Below, piece by piece: positions 10,769 to 21,626 of a DNA stretch of 64,000 bases. Where the stretch lies: assembly GCA_026003255.1 (NCBI GenBank), contig BPGX01000002.1, forward strand, positions 186,001-250,000, written 5' to 3'. The stretch is from Bacteroidia bacterium (GTDB lineage: Bacteria; Bacteroidota; Bacteroidia; B-17B0; Aurantibacillaceae). The position numbers and the translations under genes are program-made. Below the pieces are notes generated by a model. That model searched no databases and was not told the DNA's origin. It was given only the letters and a program-made list of their open reading frames with translations. Position 1 is the first letter of the stretch; every line of letters starts with the position of its first letter.

Positions 10769-11953
10769 ATGCATCATTCACATCGTGAGATATTTTTTAA
10801 ACACGTTGCTCAAACTTCTCCTACACCATTAGGCATTGAAATACAAAAAGCAGAAGGAGTTTATATCTACGATATTTCAGGAAAAAAATATCTTGATTTT
10901 ATTAGCGGTATTGCCGTCAGTAGTGTTGGACATCAACATCCACAGGTTAAACAAGCCATCGTAGACCAATTGAATAAATATGCACACATCATGGTCTATG
11001 GCGAAACGATTCAACATCCTCAAACCGAATACGCTCAATTACTCACACAGCACCTTCCATCTTCATTAGATTGTATTTACTTTGTCAATTCCGGTGCAGA
11101 AGCCATTGAAGGGGCAATGAAACTGGCTAAGGGCTACACTGGTCGACCTGAAATTGTTGCCTTTGAAAATGCCTACCACGGTAGTACTCAAGGTGCTTTG
11201 AGTATTATGGGCAACGAATGGCTGAAAAGTAAGTATCGTCCTCTACTCCCTGCCGTTAAAATCCTGAAATGGCAGGATAATTCCGAACTTGAACAAATTA
11301 CTTCTCAAACGGCCGCTGTTTTTATAGAACCCATTCGTGCTGAATCCGGAATACAAATACCGGACGAGAACTTTTTGCAAGCCCTAAATCAGCGCTGCAA
11401 AGAAACAGGAACTTTATTGGTATTCGATGAAATTCAAACGGGATTCGGAAGAACCGGCAAACTCTTTGCTTTTCAGCATTTTGGAATTGTCCCTGATATT
11501 CTGGTACTTGGAAAAGCAATGGGCGGTGGCTTACCCATCGGGGCTTTTATCGCATCTCATTCTCTGATGGAAACATTTACCCATCATCCATTAGGACATC
11601 TTACTACTTTTGGCGGAAATGCTGTTTGCGTAGCTTCTGCCTTAGCAACATTAAATGTGATACTCCAGCAAAATCTCATTGATAACGCACTCCGGATTGA
11701 ACAACAACTGAAAAACAATCTCGTTCATACTCGTATACAATTTTTACGTATTAAAGGTGCAATGGGAGCCATTCAATTAGAATCTTCAGAAATCGTAATG
11801 AAAACAATTGAACTGGCAATCAATAAAGGACTCATAATTGATTGGTTTCTTTTTGCTCCTGATTGTATTCGCCTTGCTCCACCACTCACTATTACCAGCG
11901 ATGAATTACAAAAAGGTATTGAAATAATTTTAGAATGTTTAGATAATGTATAA
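10769..11953 (+). CDS. Class III PLP aminotransferase (acetylornithine/ornithine aminotransferase-like)
   Basis: FVNSGAEAIEGAMKLA, LVFDEIQTGFGRTGKLFAF, DILVLGKAMGGGLPIGAF. Confidence 0.9.
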   Translation: MHHSHREIFFKHVAQTSPTPLGIEIQKAEGVYIYDISGKKYLDFISGIAVSSVGHQHPQVKQAIVDQLNKYAHIMVYGETIQHPQTEYAQLLTQHLPSSLDCIYFVNSGAEAIEGAMKLAKGYTGRPEIVAFENAYHGSTQGALSIMGNEWLKSKYRPLLPAVKILKWQDNSELEQITSQTAAVFIEPIRAESGIQIPDENFLQALNQRCKETGTLLVFDEIQTGFGRTGKLFAFQHFGIVPDILVLGKAMGGGLPIGAFIASHSLMETFTHHPLGHLTTFGGNAVCVASALATLNVILQQNLIDNALRIEQQLKNNLVHTRIQFLRIKGAMGAIQLESSEIVMKTIELAINKGLIIDWFLFAPDCIRLAPPLTITSDELQKGIEIILECLDNV

Positions 11954-13754
11954 ACATATTAATATACTTACATATTTAAATGCTTTTATCTATTTGTTTA
12001 CTAATTTAATGGCACAAACAAAATATGATACTGATTCCCGTTATTTTCAAAAACCTTCTCCATTCTATTTTTTGAATGACACTACCTTGCAAATTACACA
12101 ATACATAGATACATCTGTTTTAAGTTTTCAGTATTCTTTGCCTTTTTATTTTAATGGTCAAATAGGGACAGCACAACCCGATTATTTGTTGCAACAGAAT
12201 GATTTTGAAATAGGTAATAGAGTTTTAAGTGTTTATTATCCAGATATAATTACATTAGAAAATATCAATATCTACAAAACAAAAGGATTTTTTGCCAAAT
12301 TGGAGGGAATTGCTGGCAGCAAGGATGAGCAGCATTTCAGAGCATTTTTTACATCTCCAATAAAACAACAGCATCAGATTAATTTTTTTCTACGAAGAAG
12401 CACGAATACAGGATTTTATCAACATCAGAAAGCCAGTATTACCAATCTTTTTACGGATTATCATTGGTTTGGCAAAAAACGTTTTTCAATGGATACCAAA
12501 TTGTTGCTTAACTTTCTGAAACATCAGGAAAATGGCGGTATTACAATAGATACATTGTCGTATAATGATTTGTTTCTGGACAAAACTCTTGTTCCTGTTT
12601 CTCTTTCAAGTGCTACAAAAAAATACAACAATCACACTGCAGAACTAAATGCTCATTATAGATTTGGAAAAGATACTATCAACCTCAATGCTATATCTAT
12701 TGGTATCAGAGCGTTTCAGGAATTGTATCAATACACGGATAATTATCCCTTTTCTGGCTATTACAATTTTATTTTTTTAGATACAATCAAAACAAACGAT
12801 AGCTTGAATAGTTGGAAAATAGAATTGCCTCTTACCTATTCCTTTAAGCTTAACAACACCATTGCTCAATTGACCTATTACTACCAATATAATAAGATTC
12901 ATTTCTCTTTTGATACAGTTTTACAAAATCATTTTTTAGAAGGAAAAACCTTTCATTCTTTTCAATATTTAAAATTTTCTGGAAACAGCGGCACAGAACT
13001 AAAATATATCATCAATGGCACACAGAAAAATAATTATTATTTCAAAGTTTTTTCAAATATTCACTACAAAAAATGGTCAACAGAAATGCAGGTAAGTACA
13101 TTTCAACAATCCCCTACTTTTCAGCAAAATTTCTGGTATAGCAATCATTTTATCTGGGAAAATCATTTTCAAAACATACTTACATCTACTTTTCATTTTT
13201 CACTTGCTTTTGATAAATTCATTCGCCTTTCTTATACAGGACGAACAATCAAGAACTTTGTTTACTTTTTAGATAATTATCCACAACAATACACTAATAA
13301 TTTAATGGTACATCAATGGCAATTACAATTAAATTTTCTGCTTTTGAAGCATATAGGTATTAAATCCAATTATTATTATCAATGGAAAAGCGCTGATGTA
13401 ATAGCACTTCCGCAGCATTTTCTGGATGTTGATTTGTATTATCAGGGCAGATGGTTTAAGAACAATTTACTTGTCAATACAGGTGTACAATTTATTTCTG
13501 CATTAAATTATTTTGATACCTATCAATACAATCCTGCTACAAGTATTTACAGTGTGATGAGTAGAAACTTTCAGACAGGGAATTATCCGCAAATTGGACT
13601 TTATTTTTCTGGTCGCATCAAGCCCGTGAATTTTTTTATCCGAATGGATAATCTTTTATCTGGATTTATCGGGCAGCCCTATTATTACCTTCCACATTAT
13701 ATGATGCCTGACCGTGCCTTACGAATGGGTATCAGCTGGATGTTTTTTGATTGA
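11946..13754 (+). CDS. Putative outer-membrane beta-barrel (porin-like) protein
   Basis: Signal-like N-terminus, alternating aromatic beta strands, C-terminal aromatic residues. Confidence 0.6.
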   Translation: MYKHINILTYLNAFIYLFTNLMAQTKYDTDSRYFQKPSPFYFLNDTTLQITQYIDTSVLSFQYSLPFYFNGQIGTAQPDYLLQQNDFEIGNRVLSVYYPDIITLENINIYKTKGFFAKLEGIAGSKDEQHFRAFFTSPIKQQHQINFFLRRSTNTGFYQHQKASITNLFTDYHWFGKKRFSMDTKLLLNFLKHQENGGITIDTLSYNDLFLDKTLVPVSLSSATKKYNNHTAELNAHYRFGKDTINLNAISIGIRAFQELYQYTDNYPFSGYYNFIFLDTIKTNDSLNSWKIELPLTYSFKLNNTIAQLTYYYQYNKIHFSFDTVLQNHFLEGKTFHSFQYLKFSGNSGTELKYIINGTQKNNYYFKVFSNIHYKKWSTEMQVSTFQQSPTFQQNFWYSNHFIWENHFQNILTSTFHFSLAFDKFIRLSYTGRTIKNFVYFLDNYPQQYTNNLMVHQWQLQLNFLLLKHIGIKSNYYYQWKSADVIALPQHFLDVDLYYQGRWFKNNLLVNTGVQFISALNYFDTYQYNPATSIYSVMSRNFQTGNYPQIGLYFSGRIKPVNFFIRMDNLLSGFIGQPYYYLPHYMMPDRALRMGISWMFFD

Positions 13755-13809
13755 AGTTTAATGACAATTCTATGACAATTCCACTTTTTCTCTTCTTTAT
13801 TTTTGCCGT

Positions 13810-15054
13810 ATGAAATTATATTTACAGAGTTCGCATCTTTACGTTATTGCTTTTTCGCATAAAAAATTACCGCTCAATCTCATTGGGAAATTATACCTAA
13901 ACGCTGCCGAAACAGAATCGTACAAAAATCATTTAGCTCAAATACAACAACACTTTTCTGCCTCCGAAATAATGCACATCAGCACCTGTAATCGCTGTGA
14001 ATTTTATCTCGTTACACAAAATAATGTGTCAAAAGAACAAGTAAAAACTTTTTTCTCTTCGTTTTATTCTTCCCTATCAGAAGAAGAAAAGACCAGAATC
14101 ACTGAAAAAGTCATTTTTAAAAAAGATGAAGACGCTGTGCAATACCTTATGGAAGTGGCATCTTCTCTGCAATCAATGGTAGTGGGCGAACGAGAAATCA
14201 TTACGCAAGTGCGAAATGCTTATGAACATTGTCATTCACTTGGTCTTACTGGGGATTTGTTGAGAATCGTTATGAAAAAAGTTATTGAAACCGGTAAAAA
14301 AGTTTTTTCTGAAACCGATATTGCTAAAAATCCTGTTTCAGTTGCATCCTTAGCTGCCCGACAAATTAAACAACTCAACATCCCTTCTCATCCAAAAGTT
14401 ACACTCATTGGTTCTGGTGTTACGATGCAAACGTTTATGAAGTATTTCCATCAGGAAAATTTTCAATACACTTTTGTCAGTCGTAAAAAAGAAAATAGTG
14501 AGACCTTACAAAAGAAATATGGCGGTACTTTTATGGGTTTGAATGAATTGAAAAATTTAGATAATTATCCAACAAATATATTGGTGGTCTGCACTTCTTC
14601 GCCAACTCCAGTAATTGACGAATCTTTATATCATAAATTATTTTCTACTACTCAAAAGCCCATTATTGTGGATTTAAGTAATCCATCCGACATTAGTGAT
14701 GAAGTCAAAAAAAAGTTTCAATTTGAATACATTGACATTAGTTCTCTCAAACAGCAAGCCAGACAAAATTTATTAAAACGTAAACAATCTATTAAAGATG
14801 CAAAACAAATCATTGAATCTCAGTTGTTGGAATTTATGCAGGTCTTTAGAGAACGTTGTGTAGAAAACATTATTCGTGAAATTCCGCAAGAACTCAAAGA
14901 ATATAAACACAAAGCATTGAATGAAGTGTTTAGAAAAAAATTAGAACAATTAGAGCCCACTCACAAAGAATTAATTCAGGAAATAGTGGATTATTTAGAA
15001 GGCAAATTTAATACGGTTACATATAAAAAATTAAAAAGCATACTTTTGCAGTGA
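13810..15054 (+). CDS. hemA: Glutamyl-tRNA reductase
   Basis: HISTCNRCEFYLV, SSLQSMVVGEREIITQVRNAYE, VSVASLAARQI; adjacent to hemC. Confidence 0.95.
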   Translation: MKLYLQSSHLYVIAFSHKKLPLNLIGKLYLNAAETESYKNHLAQIQQHFSASEIMHISTCNRCEFYLVTQNNVSKEQVKTFFSSFYSSLSEEEKTRITEKVIFKKDEDAVQYLMEVASSLQSMVVGEREIITQVRNAYEHCHSLGLTGDLLRIVMKKVIETGKKVFSETDIAKNPVSVASLAARQIKQLNIPSHPKVTLIGSGVTMQTFMKYFHQENFQYTFVSRKKENSETLQKKYGGTFMGLNELKNLDNYPTNILVVCTSSPTPVIDESLYHKLFSTTQKPIIVDLSNPSDISDEVKKKFQFEYIDISSLKQQARQNLLKRKQSIKDAKQIIESQLLEFMQVFRERCVENIIREIPQELKEYKHKALNEVFRKKLEQLEPTHKELIQEIVDYLEGKFNTVTYKKLKSILLQ

Positions 15055-15066
15055 ATTATATTTTCA

Positions 15067-16683
15067 ATGAATAAAAAAATTGTTATCGGCACTCGTGGCA
15101 GTGCATTAGCCCTGTGGCAGGCAAGGTATACTCAAAATCTTTTAGCGCAAATCGGTATAGAAAGTGAATTGAAAACTATTGTTACCAGCGGAGATAAAAA
15201 TCAACAATGGGAAAATAGTTTTGATAAATTAGAAGGTAAAAATTTTTTTACTAAAGAAATTGAAGAGGCGTTATTAAAAAAAGAAATTGACCTTGCGGTA
15301 CATTCCTTCAAAGATGTGGAAGCCAATTTTGATAATTCAGATAGTCCTTTGATAATAGCCGGCTTAAGCAAAAGACATACGCCTAATGATATACTCATCA
15401 TACATAAAGACAAAGTGGATAAACAACAATTGTTACACCTCGTTCAAAATGCAAAAGTTGGCACATCTTCTGCTCGTCGCTATGCTCAATTGAAATCGCT
15501 TCGTCCTGATGTTGAAATCTTTCCATTAAGAGGTAATGTTCCTACACGCATTCAAAAATTGCAAAATCGACAATATGATGGGATTATTTTAGCACAGGCA
15601 GGTATTGACAGATTACAAATTGACTTGAATGATTTTTATATATTTCCACTTCCTTTACATTATTTTGTACCAGCAGCTGGTCAGGGTATTATTGCTTTTC
15701 AAATACGAAGTGAAGATAAAAGGTTATTGGAATACATTCAAAATATCAGTGATGAAGACGCCAATGAATGTGGAAAAATAGAACGAAAGTTATTGAAGCA
15801 AATGGGCGGAGGATGCAGTAAGCCCATTGGTGTATTGTGTGAAAAAAGAAATGAGAAATGGAGATGCTACATAAGTTTTAATGATAATAAAGAAAACCTT
15901 TCGCTTTTGTCTATCATAGAACATTCGGATTCTGAACATCTTTTACAAACTGCACAGAGACAAATTGAAAAACTGCAATCCTTATTTCAAACTCCAATAA
16001 ACAAAAATATCTTCATTAGTAAATCATTAGATGAAAATAATTATTTAAAAAAACTCTGTCAACGCTTACACTGGAAACTGACCGATATTTCACTTATTCA
16101 AACGAATAGTGTTTCAGTTTCATCCATTCCAGATTGCGATTGGATTTTTTTCAGTAGTAAAAATGCTGTAAAATATTTTTTGAATAGTTTGTCTGATGCA
16201 AAAGAATTGGCAAATAATAAACACATTGCTTGCATTGGAAAAAGCACAGCATATTTTCTTGAATCCCAGGGTTTTTCAGTACATTACTATGGGTCAGATA
16301 CAAATTTAGAAAACATTGCAAACGAATTTTCAAAACATTGTAAAAATCAAAGGGTCTTATTTCCCTGCTCTACCATCAGTAATCAAAGCATTGGTAATCT
16401 GATTCAAGAAATTGCAGAAGTGAATTATTTGCCTGTATACTCTACTATGGAATTAAACATTACTCTTTCTGAATCTTTTGATGTGTTAATTTTTACGAGT
16501 CCATCTAATGTTCGTGCCTTTTTCAAGAGCAACAATGTGTCTTTACAAGCACGATACATTGCAATGGGAGAAAGTACAAAAAAGGAATTATTACAACATA
16601 ATATTCCTGACTCACATATTGAAGTACCAATTGCTTTTGATGATGTGGCTATTGCAGGCGCTTTATTGAGTGTAGTTGAATGA
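15067..16683 (+). CDS. hemC: Porphobilinogen deaminase fused to uroporphyrinogen-III synthase
   Basis: HemC motifs IGTRGSALALWQA, VHSFKDVEA, RRYAQLKSLRPDVEIFPLRGNVPTRIQKL, QMGGGCSKPIG; C-terminal about 220 aa HemD-like (DWIFFSSKNAVKYFL, CIGKSTAYFLESQG, LIFTSPSNVRAFF). Confidence 0.93.
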   Translation: MNKKIVIGTRGSALALWQARYTQNLLAQIGIESELKTIVTSGDKNQQWENSFDKLEGKNFFTKEIEEALLKKEIDLAVHSFKDVEANFDNSDSPLIIAGLSKRHTPNDILIIHKDKVDKQQLLHLVQNAKVGTSSARRYAQLKSLRPDVEIFPLRGNVPTRIQKLQNRQYDGIILAQAGIDRLQIDLNDFYIFPLPLHYFVPAAGQGIIAFQIRSEDKRLLEYIQNISDEDANECGKIERKLLKQMGGGCSKPIGVLCEKRNEKWRCYISFNDNKENLSLLSIIEHSDSEHLLQTAQRQIEKLQSLFQTPINKNIFISKSLDENNYLKKLCQRLHWKLTDISLIQTNSVSVSSIPDCDWIFFSSKNAVKYFLNSLSDAKELANNKHIACIGKSTAYFLESQGFSVHYYGSDTNLENIANEFSKHCKNQRVLFPCSTISNQSIGNLIQEIAEVNYLPVYSTMELNITLSESFDVLIFTSPSNVRAFFKSNNVSLQARYIAMGESTKKELLQHNIPDSHIEVPIAFDDVAIAGALLSVVE

Positions 16684-16763
16684 ATAATCAACAATAAATA
16701 TAAAAATCCACATCACTTTTATCAACAAAAGATATTTGAAACAGAATAAACACATATTTTTTT

Positions 16764-16945
16764 AGCCCAAATTATGCAACAGAATGGATGAAGTTTGAAT
16801 TTTCTATAAAATACATCCTGCTATTTTTTTTAACCACAATGGACACAAAGAAAACATACAAAGCACGCAAAGTTGCTATGCACTTGCAAACGAGAAATAC
16901 TTTGTGGTCTTTGTAATAAACTTTGTCTTCTCTGTAGTTCAATAA
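16764..16945 (+). repeat. MITE-like interspersed repeat, type 'AACCACAATG' (copy a)
   Basis: Starts CCCAAATTATGCAACAGAAT; internal AACCACAATGGACACAAAG...ACTTTGTGGTC; similar to 44503-44827 and 51527-51817. Confidence 0.65.
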
Positions 16946-17133
16946 ACCCAAATTACTCATTAGAACTTCTCAAACGATGTTATCTTCTATGCTACAGTTG
17001 GTTTTAGGCAATGTTTATTTTCACCAGTTTGTAGTGATAAGAATAAAGAACAAAGCCGTCATTGCGAGGAAGCATCACTTCTGAAGCAATCTCTTTTGAA
17101 TAATCTTAATTTCTAATGCACAATTTGGGTTTA
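16945..17133 (+). repeat. MITE-like interspersed repeat, type 'CATTGCGA' (copy b)
   Basis: AACCCAAATTACTCATTAG ... GTCATTGCGAGGAAGCA...GAAGCAATCTC ... CTAATGCACAATTTGGGTTT; terminal inverted repeats. Confidence 0.7.
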
Positions 17134-17178
17134 ATATAAATCATTCAAATAATTTCATTTAATTTTGCAAAAAAGTTT

Positions 17179-18036
17179 ATGAAAAAAGTATTCTTTTTAA
17201 TTTTTACACTGTTCGTTATTATTTCTTGTGATAAAGTGAAAAATCCGCGTGAGGCAAATACTTCATTGGTAGGCGTGAATTACATAGAGAAGGATAATAG
17301 CTCTGTTGTGAATATTAAAAAAGTTTTATTAGAAGATTACACCGGACATACCTGTGGCAATTGTCCAAAGGCAGCTACCAAAGCAGAGGAATTAAAAGCA
17401 CAATACAAAGATACTTTGATTGTTATTGCCGTTCACGTGGGAAGTTTTGCCGAACCTACACCATCGTATCCCGCCGATTATCGTACTACTGTTGGAACAG
17501 ATTGGGATAACTTTTTTGGTGTGTCAGCTGCCGGTCTTCCAAAAGGCATGATAAATCGTGTGGGATTCCCTTCTACTTCTCACATTTATTCATACACGCA
17601 ATGGGCATCCGTTGTTCCAACCTTAATTCGCACATCGCCAAAAGTTACGCTTTATCTTAAAACACAATATGATACTGTTAATCGTGTATTGAATGTTCAA
17701 CACAAAATAAAGTTTTTACAAAACTTCTCTAACGATGTTTATCTTAATACGCTTATCATTGAAGACAGCATTGTTGGTAAACAAAAGGATTATTCAGTTT
17801 ATCCAGATGATGTAGAAAATTATATGTTCCGCTATATGTTGAGGAGTTCGTTGAATGGTTCGTGGGGCAATCTCGTGAAGTCCGCTCCTATCAATGTAAA
17901 TGATAGTATTACAAAAAATATTAATGGTTATTATTTAAGTCCAAATTTCAAAGATAAGCAAGTGTATGTGGTCACTTTTTTGTATGATAATGTTACCAAA
18001 GAAGTGATTCAATGTGAAAAAGTAAAAATACGGTAG
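17179..18036 (+). CDS. Omp28-related outer membrane lipoprotein
   Basis: Lipobox-like IISC; LEDYTGHTCGNCPKAATKAEELKAQYKD. Confidence 0.85.
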   Translation: MKKVFFLIFTLFVIISCDKVKNPREANTSLVGVNYIEKDNSSVVNIKKVLLEDYTGHTCGNCPKAATKAEELKAQYKDTLIVIAVHVGSFAEPTPSYPADYRTTVGTDWDNFFGVSAAGLPKGMINRVGFPSTSHIYSYTQWASVVPTLIRTSPKVTLYLKTQYDTVNRVLNVQHKIKFLQNFSNDVYLNTLIIEDSIVGKQKDYSVYPDDVENYMFRYMLRSSLNGSWGNLVKSAPINVNDSITKNINGYYLSPNFKDKQVYVVTFLYDNVTKEVIQCEKVKIR

Positions 18037-18057
18037 TATAGGAAATAATGTATTTTT

Positions 18058-19029
18058 ATGCCCAAAAGAATTATGCACGCTTTAATGAATACAAATTTTA
18101 ATTTCCCTCATCAAACGGCTTTTTACAAAGGTAAAGTAAGAGATGTGTATACCATTCAGGATAAATTTTTGGTAATGATTGCATCGGATAGAATTAGTGC
18201 ATTTGATGTAGTGCTTCCAAGAGGAATTCCATACAAGGGGCAAGTTTTAAATCAAATTGCGTCTCACTTTCTCAAGATGACAAAAGAGATTGTGCCGAAT
18301 TGGTTGTTAGACAGTCCTCATCCGAATGTTAGTATAGGATTGAAATGTCAGCCCTTCAAAATTGAAATGGTCGTGCGAAACTATCTGGTAGGACATTTAG
18401 CACGATGGTATAATGCTGGAAATCGTATAATATGCGGTGTTCATCTTCCAGATGGATTAAAGGAATTTGATAAATTGCCACACCCAATTATCACGCCTAC
18501 TACAAAAGCAGAACAAGGACACGATCTGGATATATCCCCAAAAGAAATTATTGAACAAAAATTAGCAACAGAAGAACAATATGAACAATTAGAACAGTAT
18601 AGTTTGCAACTCTTTGCAAAAGGTCAGAAATACGCCAGAACAAGGAATCTGATATTGGCAGATACAAAGTATGAATTTGGTTTGTACGAAGGTAAAATTT
18701 ATTTGATGGATGAAGTGCATACACCCGATTCTTCAAGATATTTTTATCTGGATACTTATGAAGAATCTTTAAGAAAAAGAGAACAACCCAAACAATTAAG
18801 TAAAGAATTTGTAAGACAATGGTTGATAGAAAATAATTTTATGGGCAAGGAAGGTCAGCAAATTCCTGAAATGACCGATGCCAAAGTACAGGAAATTTCC
18901 GAAAGGTATATTGAATTGTACGAACAAGTAATGGGCGAAAAGTTTGTAAAGACAGATTATACAAATATAGAAGAGGAGATTTACAATGCAGTATTGAATT
19001 CGCTCAAACAAATATCAGTGAATGTATAA
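18058..19029 (+). CDS. purC: Phosphoribosylaminoimidazole-succinocarboxamide synthase
   Basis: GKVRDVYTIQDKFLVMIASDRISAFDVVLPRGIPYKG; LADTKYEFGLYEGKIYLMDEVHTPDSSRY. Confidence 0.96.
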   Translation: MPKRIMHALMNTNFNFPHQTAFYKGKVRDVYTIQDKFLVMIASDRISAFDVVLPRGIPYKGQVLNQIASHFLKMTKEIVPNWLLDSPHPNVSIGLKCQPFKIEMVVRNYLVGHLARWYNAGNRIICGVHLPDGLKEFDKLPHPIITPTTKAEQGHDLDISPKEIIEQKLATEEQYEQLEQYSLQLFAKGQKYARTRNLILADTKYEFGLYEGKIYLMDEVHTPDSSRYFYLDTYEESLRKREQPKQLSKEFVRQWLIENNFMGKEGQQIPEMTDAKVQEISERYIELYEQVMGEKFVKTDYTNIEEEIYNAVLNSLKQISVNV

Positions 19030-19031
19030 AT

Positions 19032-19577
19032 ATGTCGGCGTATCTTACGATTAAAGCATTGCACATAGTATTCATAGTTTCGTGGTTTGCAGGATTATTC
19101 TATTTGGTGCGGTTGTTTATTTACACTCGTGAAGCGCAGGACAAGCCCGAACCAGAGAAAACCATTCTCACAGAGCAATTGTTATTGATGCAAAGTAAGT
19201 TATGGAAGGTTATTACATTTCCAGCAATGGTATTGACTATTGTATTTGGCTTATGGATGTTGTTTTATATTCCATCGTATTTAGCTCAATCCTGGATGTG
19301 GAAAAAATTAATTTTTGTAGCTGGTTTATTGATTTATCAATGGTATGTTTATAAAATACATATTCAACAAAAGCAGTTGATATTTAAAGTATCCTCAATT
19401 TTTTTAAGAATACTGAATGAAGTGGCTACGATTTTTTTAATAGCCATTGTTTTTTTAGCAGTATTCAAAACCAGCACGGATTATACAAGGCATTTCGTGG
19501 TTTTAATAGGATTTATTGGATTGATAGCGGTGTTTTTTTATTTGTATAATAGGAAGAGAAGAAATAAGAATAATTAG
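19032..19577 (+). CDS. hemJ: Protoporphyrinogen IX oxidase HemJ-like membrane protein
   Basis: KALHIVFIVSWFAGLFYLVRLFIYTREA, MQSKLWKVITFPAMVLTIVFGLWML; typical HemJ pattern. Confidence 0.85.
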   Translation: MSAYLTIKALHIVFIVSWFAGLFYLVRLFIYTREAQDKPEPEKTILTEQLLLMQSKLWKVITFPAMVLTIVFGLWMLFYIPSYLAQSWMWKKLIFVAGLLIYQWYVYKIHIQQKQLIFKVSSIFLRILNEVATIFLIAIVFLAVFKTSTDYTRHFVVLIGFIGLIAVFFYLYNRKRRNKNN

Positions 19578-19600
19578 TTATAACCTAGAATTAATAGTTT

Positions 19601-20023
19601 TTAATTTTTCCTTTCCCACAACCAATAATCAACACTGTATTTTCCACCACCAAATGCTACTAAAACAAATAACATTATCATATAGTAGAGTGGAATTTCA
19701 AAGCCATTGTCGGATGCAGCAAATCCATTCTCCCAATGCACAGTTTTAATTGCTACTATCATAATAACTATTAACGGAAAACTTATCCATCTTGTCAAAA
19801 GGCCTAATAATAAAAGAAAAACACCTGCCATTTCAAATGATGCTGAAAGATAGGCATTTAAGTATGGCATAGGCATTCCCATCCCTTCAAACCATTCGCC
19901 AACACTGTGAATATCTTCCCATTTTGTTTTAGCAGGTTCGTAAAAACCATAAGCCAATATGCCTCTTACCATTAAGAGTGCAGCATCCTGAAGTTTGTTG
20001 AGAATAAGAGTGATTTTTTTCAT
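19601..20023 (-). CDS. DoxX family membrane protein
   Basis: RGILAYGFYEPAKTKWEDI...AGVFLLLLGLLTRWISFPLIVIMIVA. Confidence 0.85.
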   Translation of the reverse strand: MKKITLILNKLQDAALLMVRGILAYGFYEPAKTKWEDIHSVGEWFEGMGMPMPYLNAYLSASFEMAGVFLLLLGLLTRWISFPLIVIMIVAIKTVHWENGFAASDNGFEIPLYYMIMLFVLVAFGGGKYSVDYWLWERKN

Positions 20024-20058
20024 AGCATTGAAGTTTCATGGTTAATAATTAGATTTTC

Positions 20059-20805
20059 TTATTGAAAGCCAATAATAATTTGACTATTCATACTTTCTCT
20101 TATAAATTGTTTGATTTGTTCTTTAAATTTCAAATTACTTTGTTGCAATACTTTTTGTTCAATTTCTGGAATACTCAAAGGTTCTTCGTTTAATTGCAAA
20201 ATGATTTTTACACTCAAAGCATTTGCATTGGTAAAAACAACTTCTTTGCTTTCTGGATGTCTATGAACTAATACAAAGTATTGACCCTTTTCTTTTTCTG
20301 AAATTTTGGAAGGATGTAATAAGTGTACAGGAAATTGTAACGCCAGTATTTTAATTTCTGGATTTAAGACCAATTTGTCTTTTAAGATATTTCCTTCTTT
20401 GTGATGTGGAGGAAATTCTTCATCTGGCATCATAAACATTTCAATCTCTATCCATTCAAAGTGCAACAAATCAGGAATAAGCGGATGCTTTTCAATCAGT
20501 GATAATTCGTTTTGAATCACATATTCTTTGAATTCTTCTGGCATTCGCCATACCTGAAAAGTTTGACATTTATGGTGGGTATAAAAATTATTTATTAATA
20601 GTTTCATTTGTTCTTCTCCGAGAAAATCTGTAAGAATGGGATAAGCATTGGTAATAGTATCATAAGCGATATTGAAAATCAGTTCTCTATAATAACGAAT
20701 TCCCTTTTCCTTGACTCCGTGTAATTTTTTTATCAATTCATCATTACCAGAACGAGTATATTCAGCAAGTATGGATTGCTGCCGTTGATATGAAGTGCTC
20801 AGCAT
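20059..20805 (-). CDS. DUF2063 / HvfC(BufC)-type MNIO partner protein
   Basis: R.A.YPILTDFLGEEQMKLLINNFYTHH... DLLHFEWIEIEM; 7-bp overlap with the DUF692 gene. Confidence 0.85.
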   Translation of the reverse strand: MLSTSYQRQQSILAEYTRSGNDELIKKLHGVKEKGIRYYRELIFNIAYDTITNAYPILTDFLGEEQMKLLINNFYTHHKCQTFQVWRMPEEFKEYVIQNELSLIEKHPLIPDLLHFEWIEIEMFMMPDEEFPPHHKEGNILKDKLVLNPEIKILALQFPVHLLHPSKISEKEKGQYFVLVHRHPESKEVVFTNANALSVKIILQLNEEPLSIPEIEQKVLQQSNLKFKEQIKQFIRESMNSQIIIGFQ

Positions 20806-21626
20806 ACACTTGTTTTTTCAAATACTTTATTATAAATGAACCGCAATTGATTGATTTCTCTTTGTAATTCGTTCAATTCTGGGATATTAAAATCTCTTTC
20901 AAGCAATACGGGTACTGGTTTTTGCAGCCATTGCAGGGTGTATTCAAATAATTCATACACCGGGTCAATAATTGGCTCACCGTGTGTGTCAATGATTAAA
21001 TCATCATCTAATTTTAAGTGTCCTGCCATGTGAATGTAAGCTACTCTATCTTTTGGTAGTTGTTGAATAAACTCTTTTGCATCGTATTGATGATTAAAAC
21101 TATTGACATAAATGTTATTGACATCCAACAATAATAAACATCCGCTTTCTTCTAATACAGCATTGATAAAATCTATTTCTTTCATTTCGGCGGCAACTGG
21201 AGAATAATAACTTACTATTTCCAGAACTAATGGTCGTTCTAAAAAATCCTGTACTTGTTTTATTCTATTGGAAACATGCTTGACAGCTGCTTCTGTAAAC
21301 GGGATGGGCAATAAATCATAAGTATGGGCATTATCGCATTTAGAAAAACTTAAATGTTCAGAATATATTTTGGATCTTGTGTTATCTAAAAAATTCTTTA
21401 GTTGCTTAAGAAACTCTTTATCCAATTCGTCTGGGCTACCGATTGATAACGATAAACCATGTGCAAATAAAGGATATTGTTGTAGTTTTTTATCAAATAA
21501 TTGTTTCCAGTATCCACCCACATTTATCCAGTTTTCAGGAGCTACTTCAATAAAATCAACATCCAGAATATTTCTATTCTCTTCCCACTCTTCTGCAAAA
21601 TCCTTTCTGTATCCAATGCCAATCAT
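20799..21626 (-). CDS. DUF692 / multinuclear non-heme iron oxidase (MNIO; HvfB/BufB-like)
   Basis: GIGYRKDF..., DVDFIEVAPENWIN, HGLSLSIGSPD, SEHLSFS, LVLEIVSYYSPV, LLLDVNNIYVNSFNH, YIHMAGH, DTHGEPI. Confidence 0.93.
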   Translation of the reverse strand: MIGIGYRKDFAEEWEENRNILDVDFIEVAPENWINVGGYWKQLFDKKLQQYPLFAHGLSLSIGSPDELDKEFLKQLKNFLDNTRSKIYSEHLSFSKCDNAHTYDLLPIPFTEAAVKHVSNRIKQVQDFLERPLVLEIVSYYSPVAAEMKEIDFINAVLEESGCLLLLDVNNIYVNSFNHQYDAKEFIQQLPKDRVAYIHMAGHLKLDDDLIIDTHGEPIIDPVYELFEYTLQWLQKPVPVLLERDFNIPELNELQREINQLRFIYNKVFEKTSVC

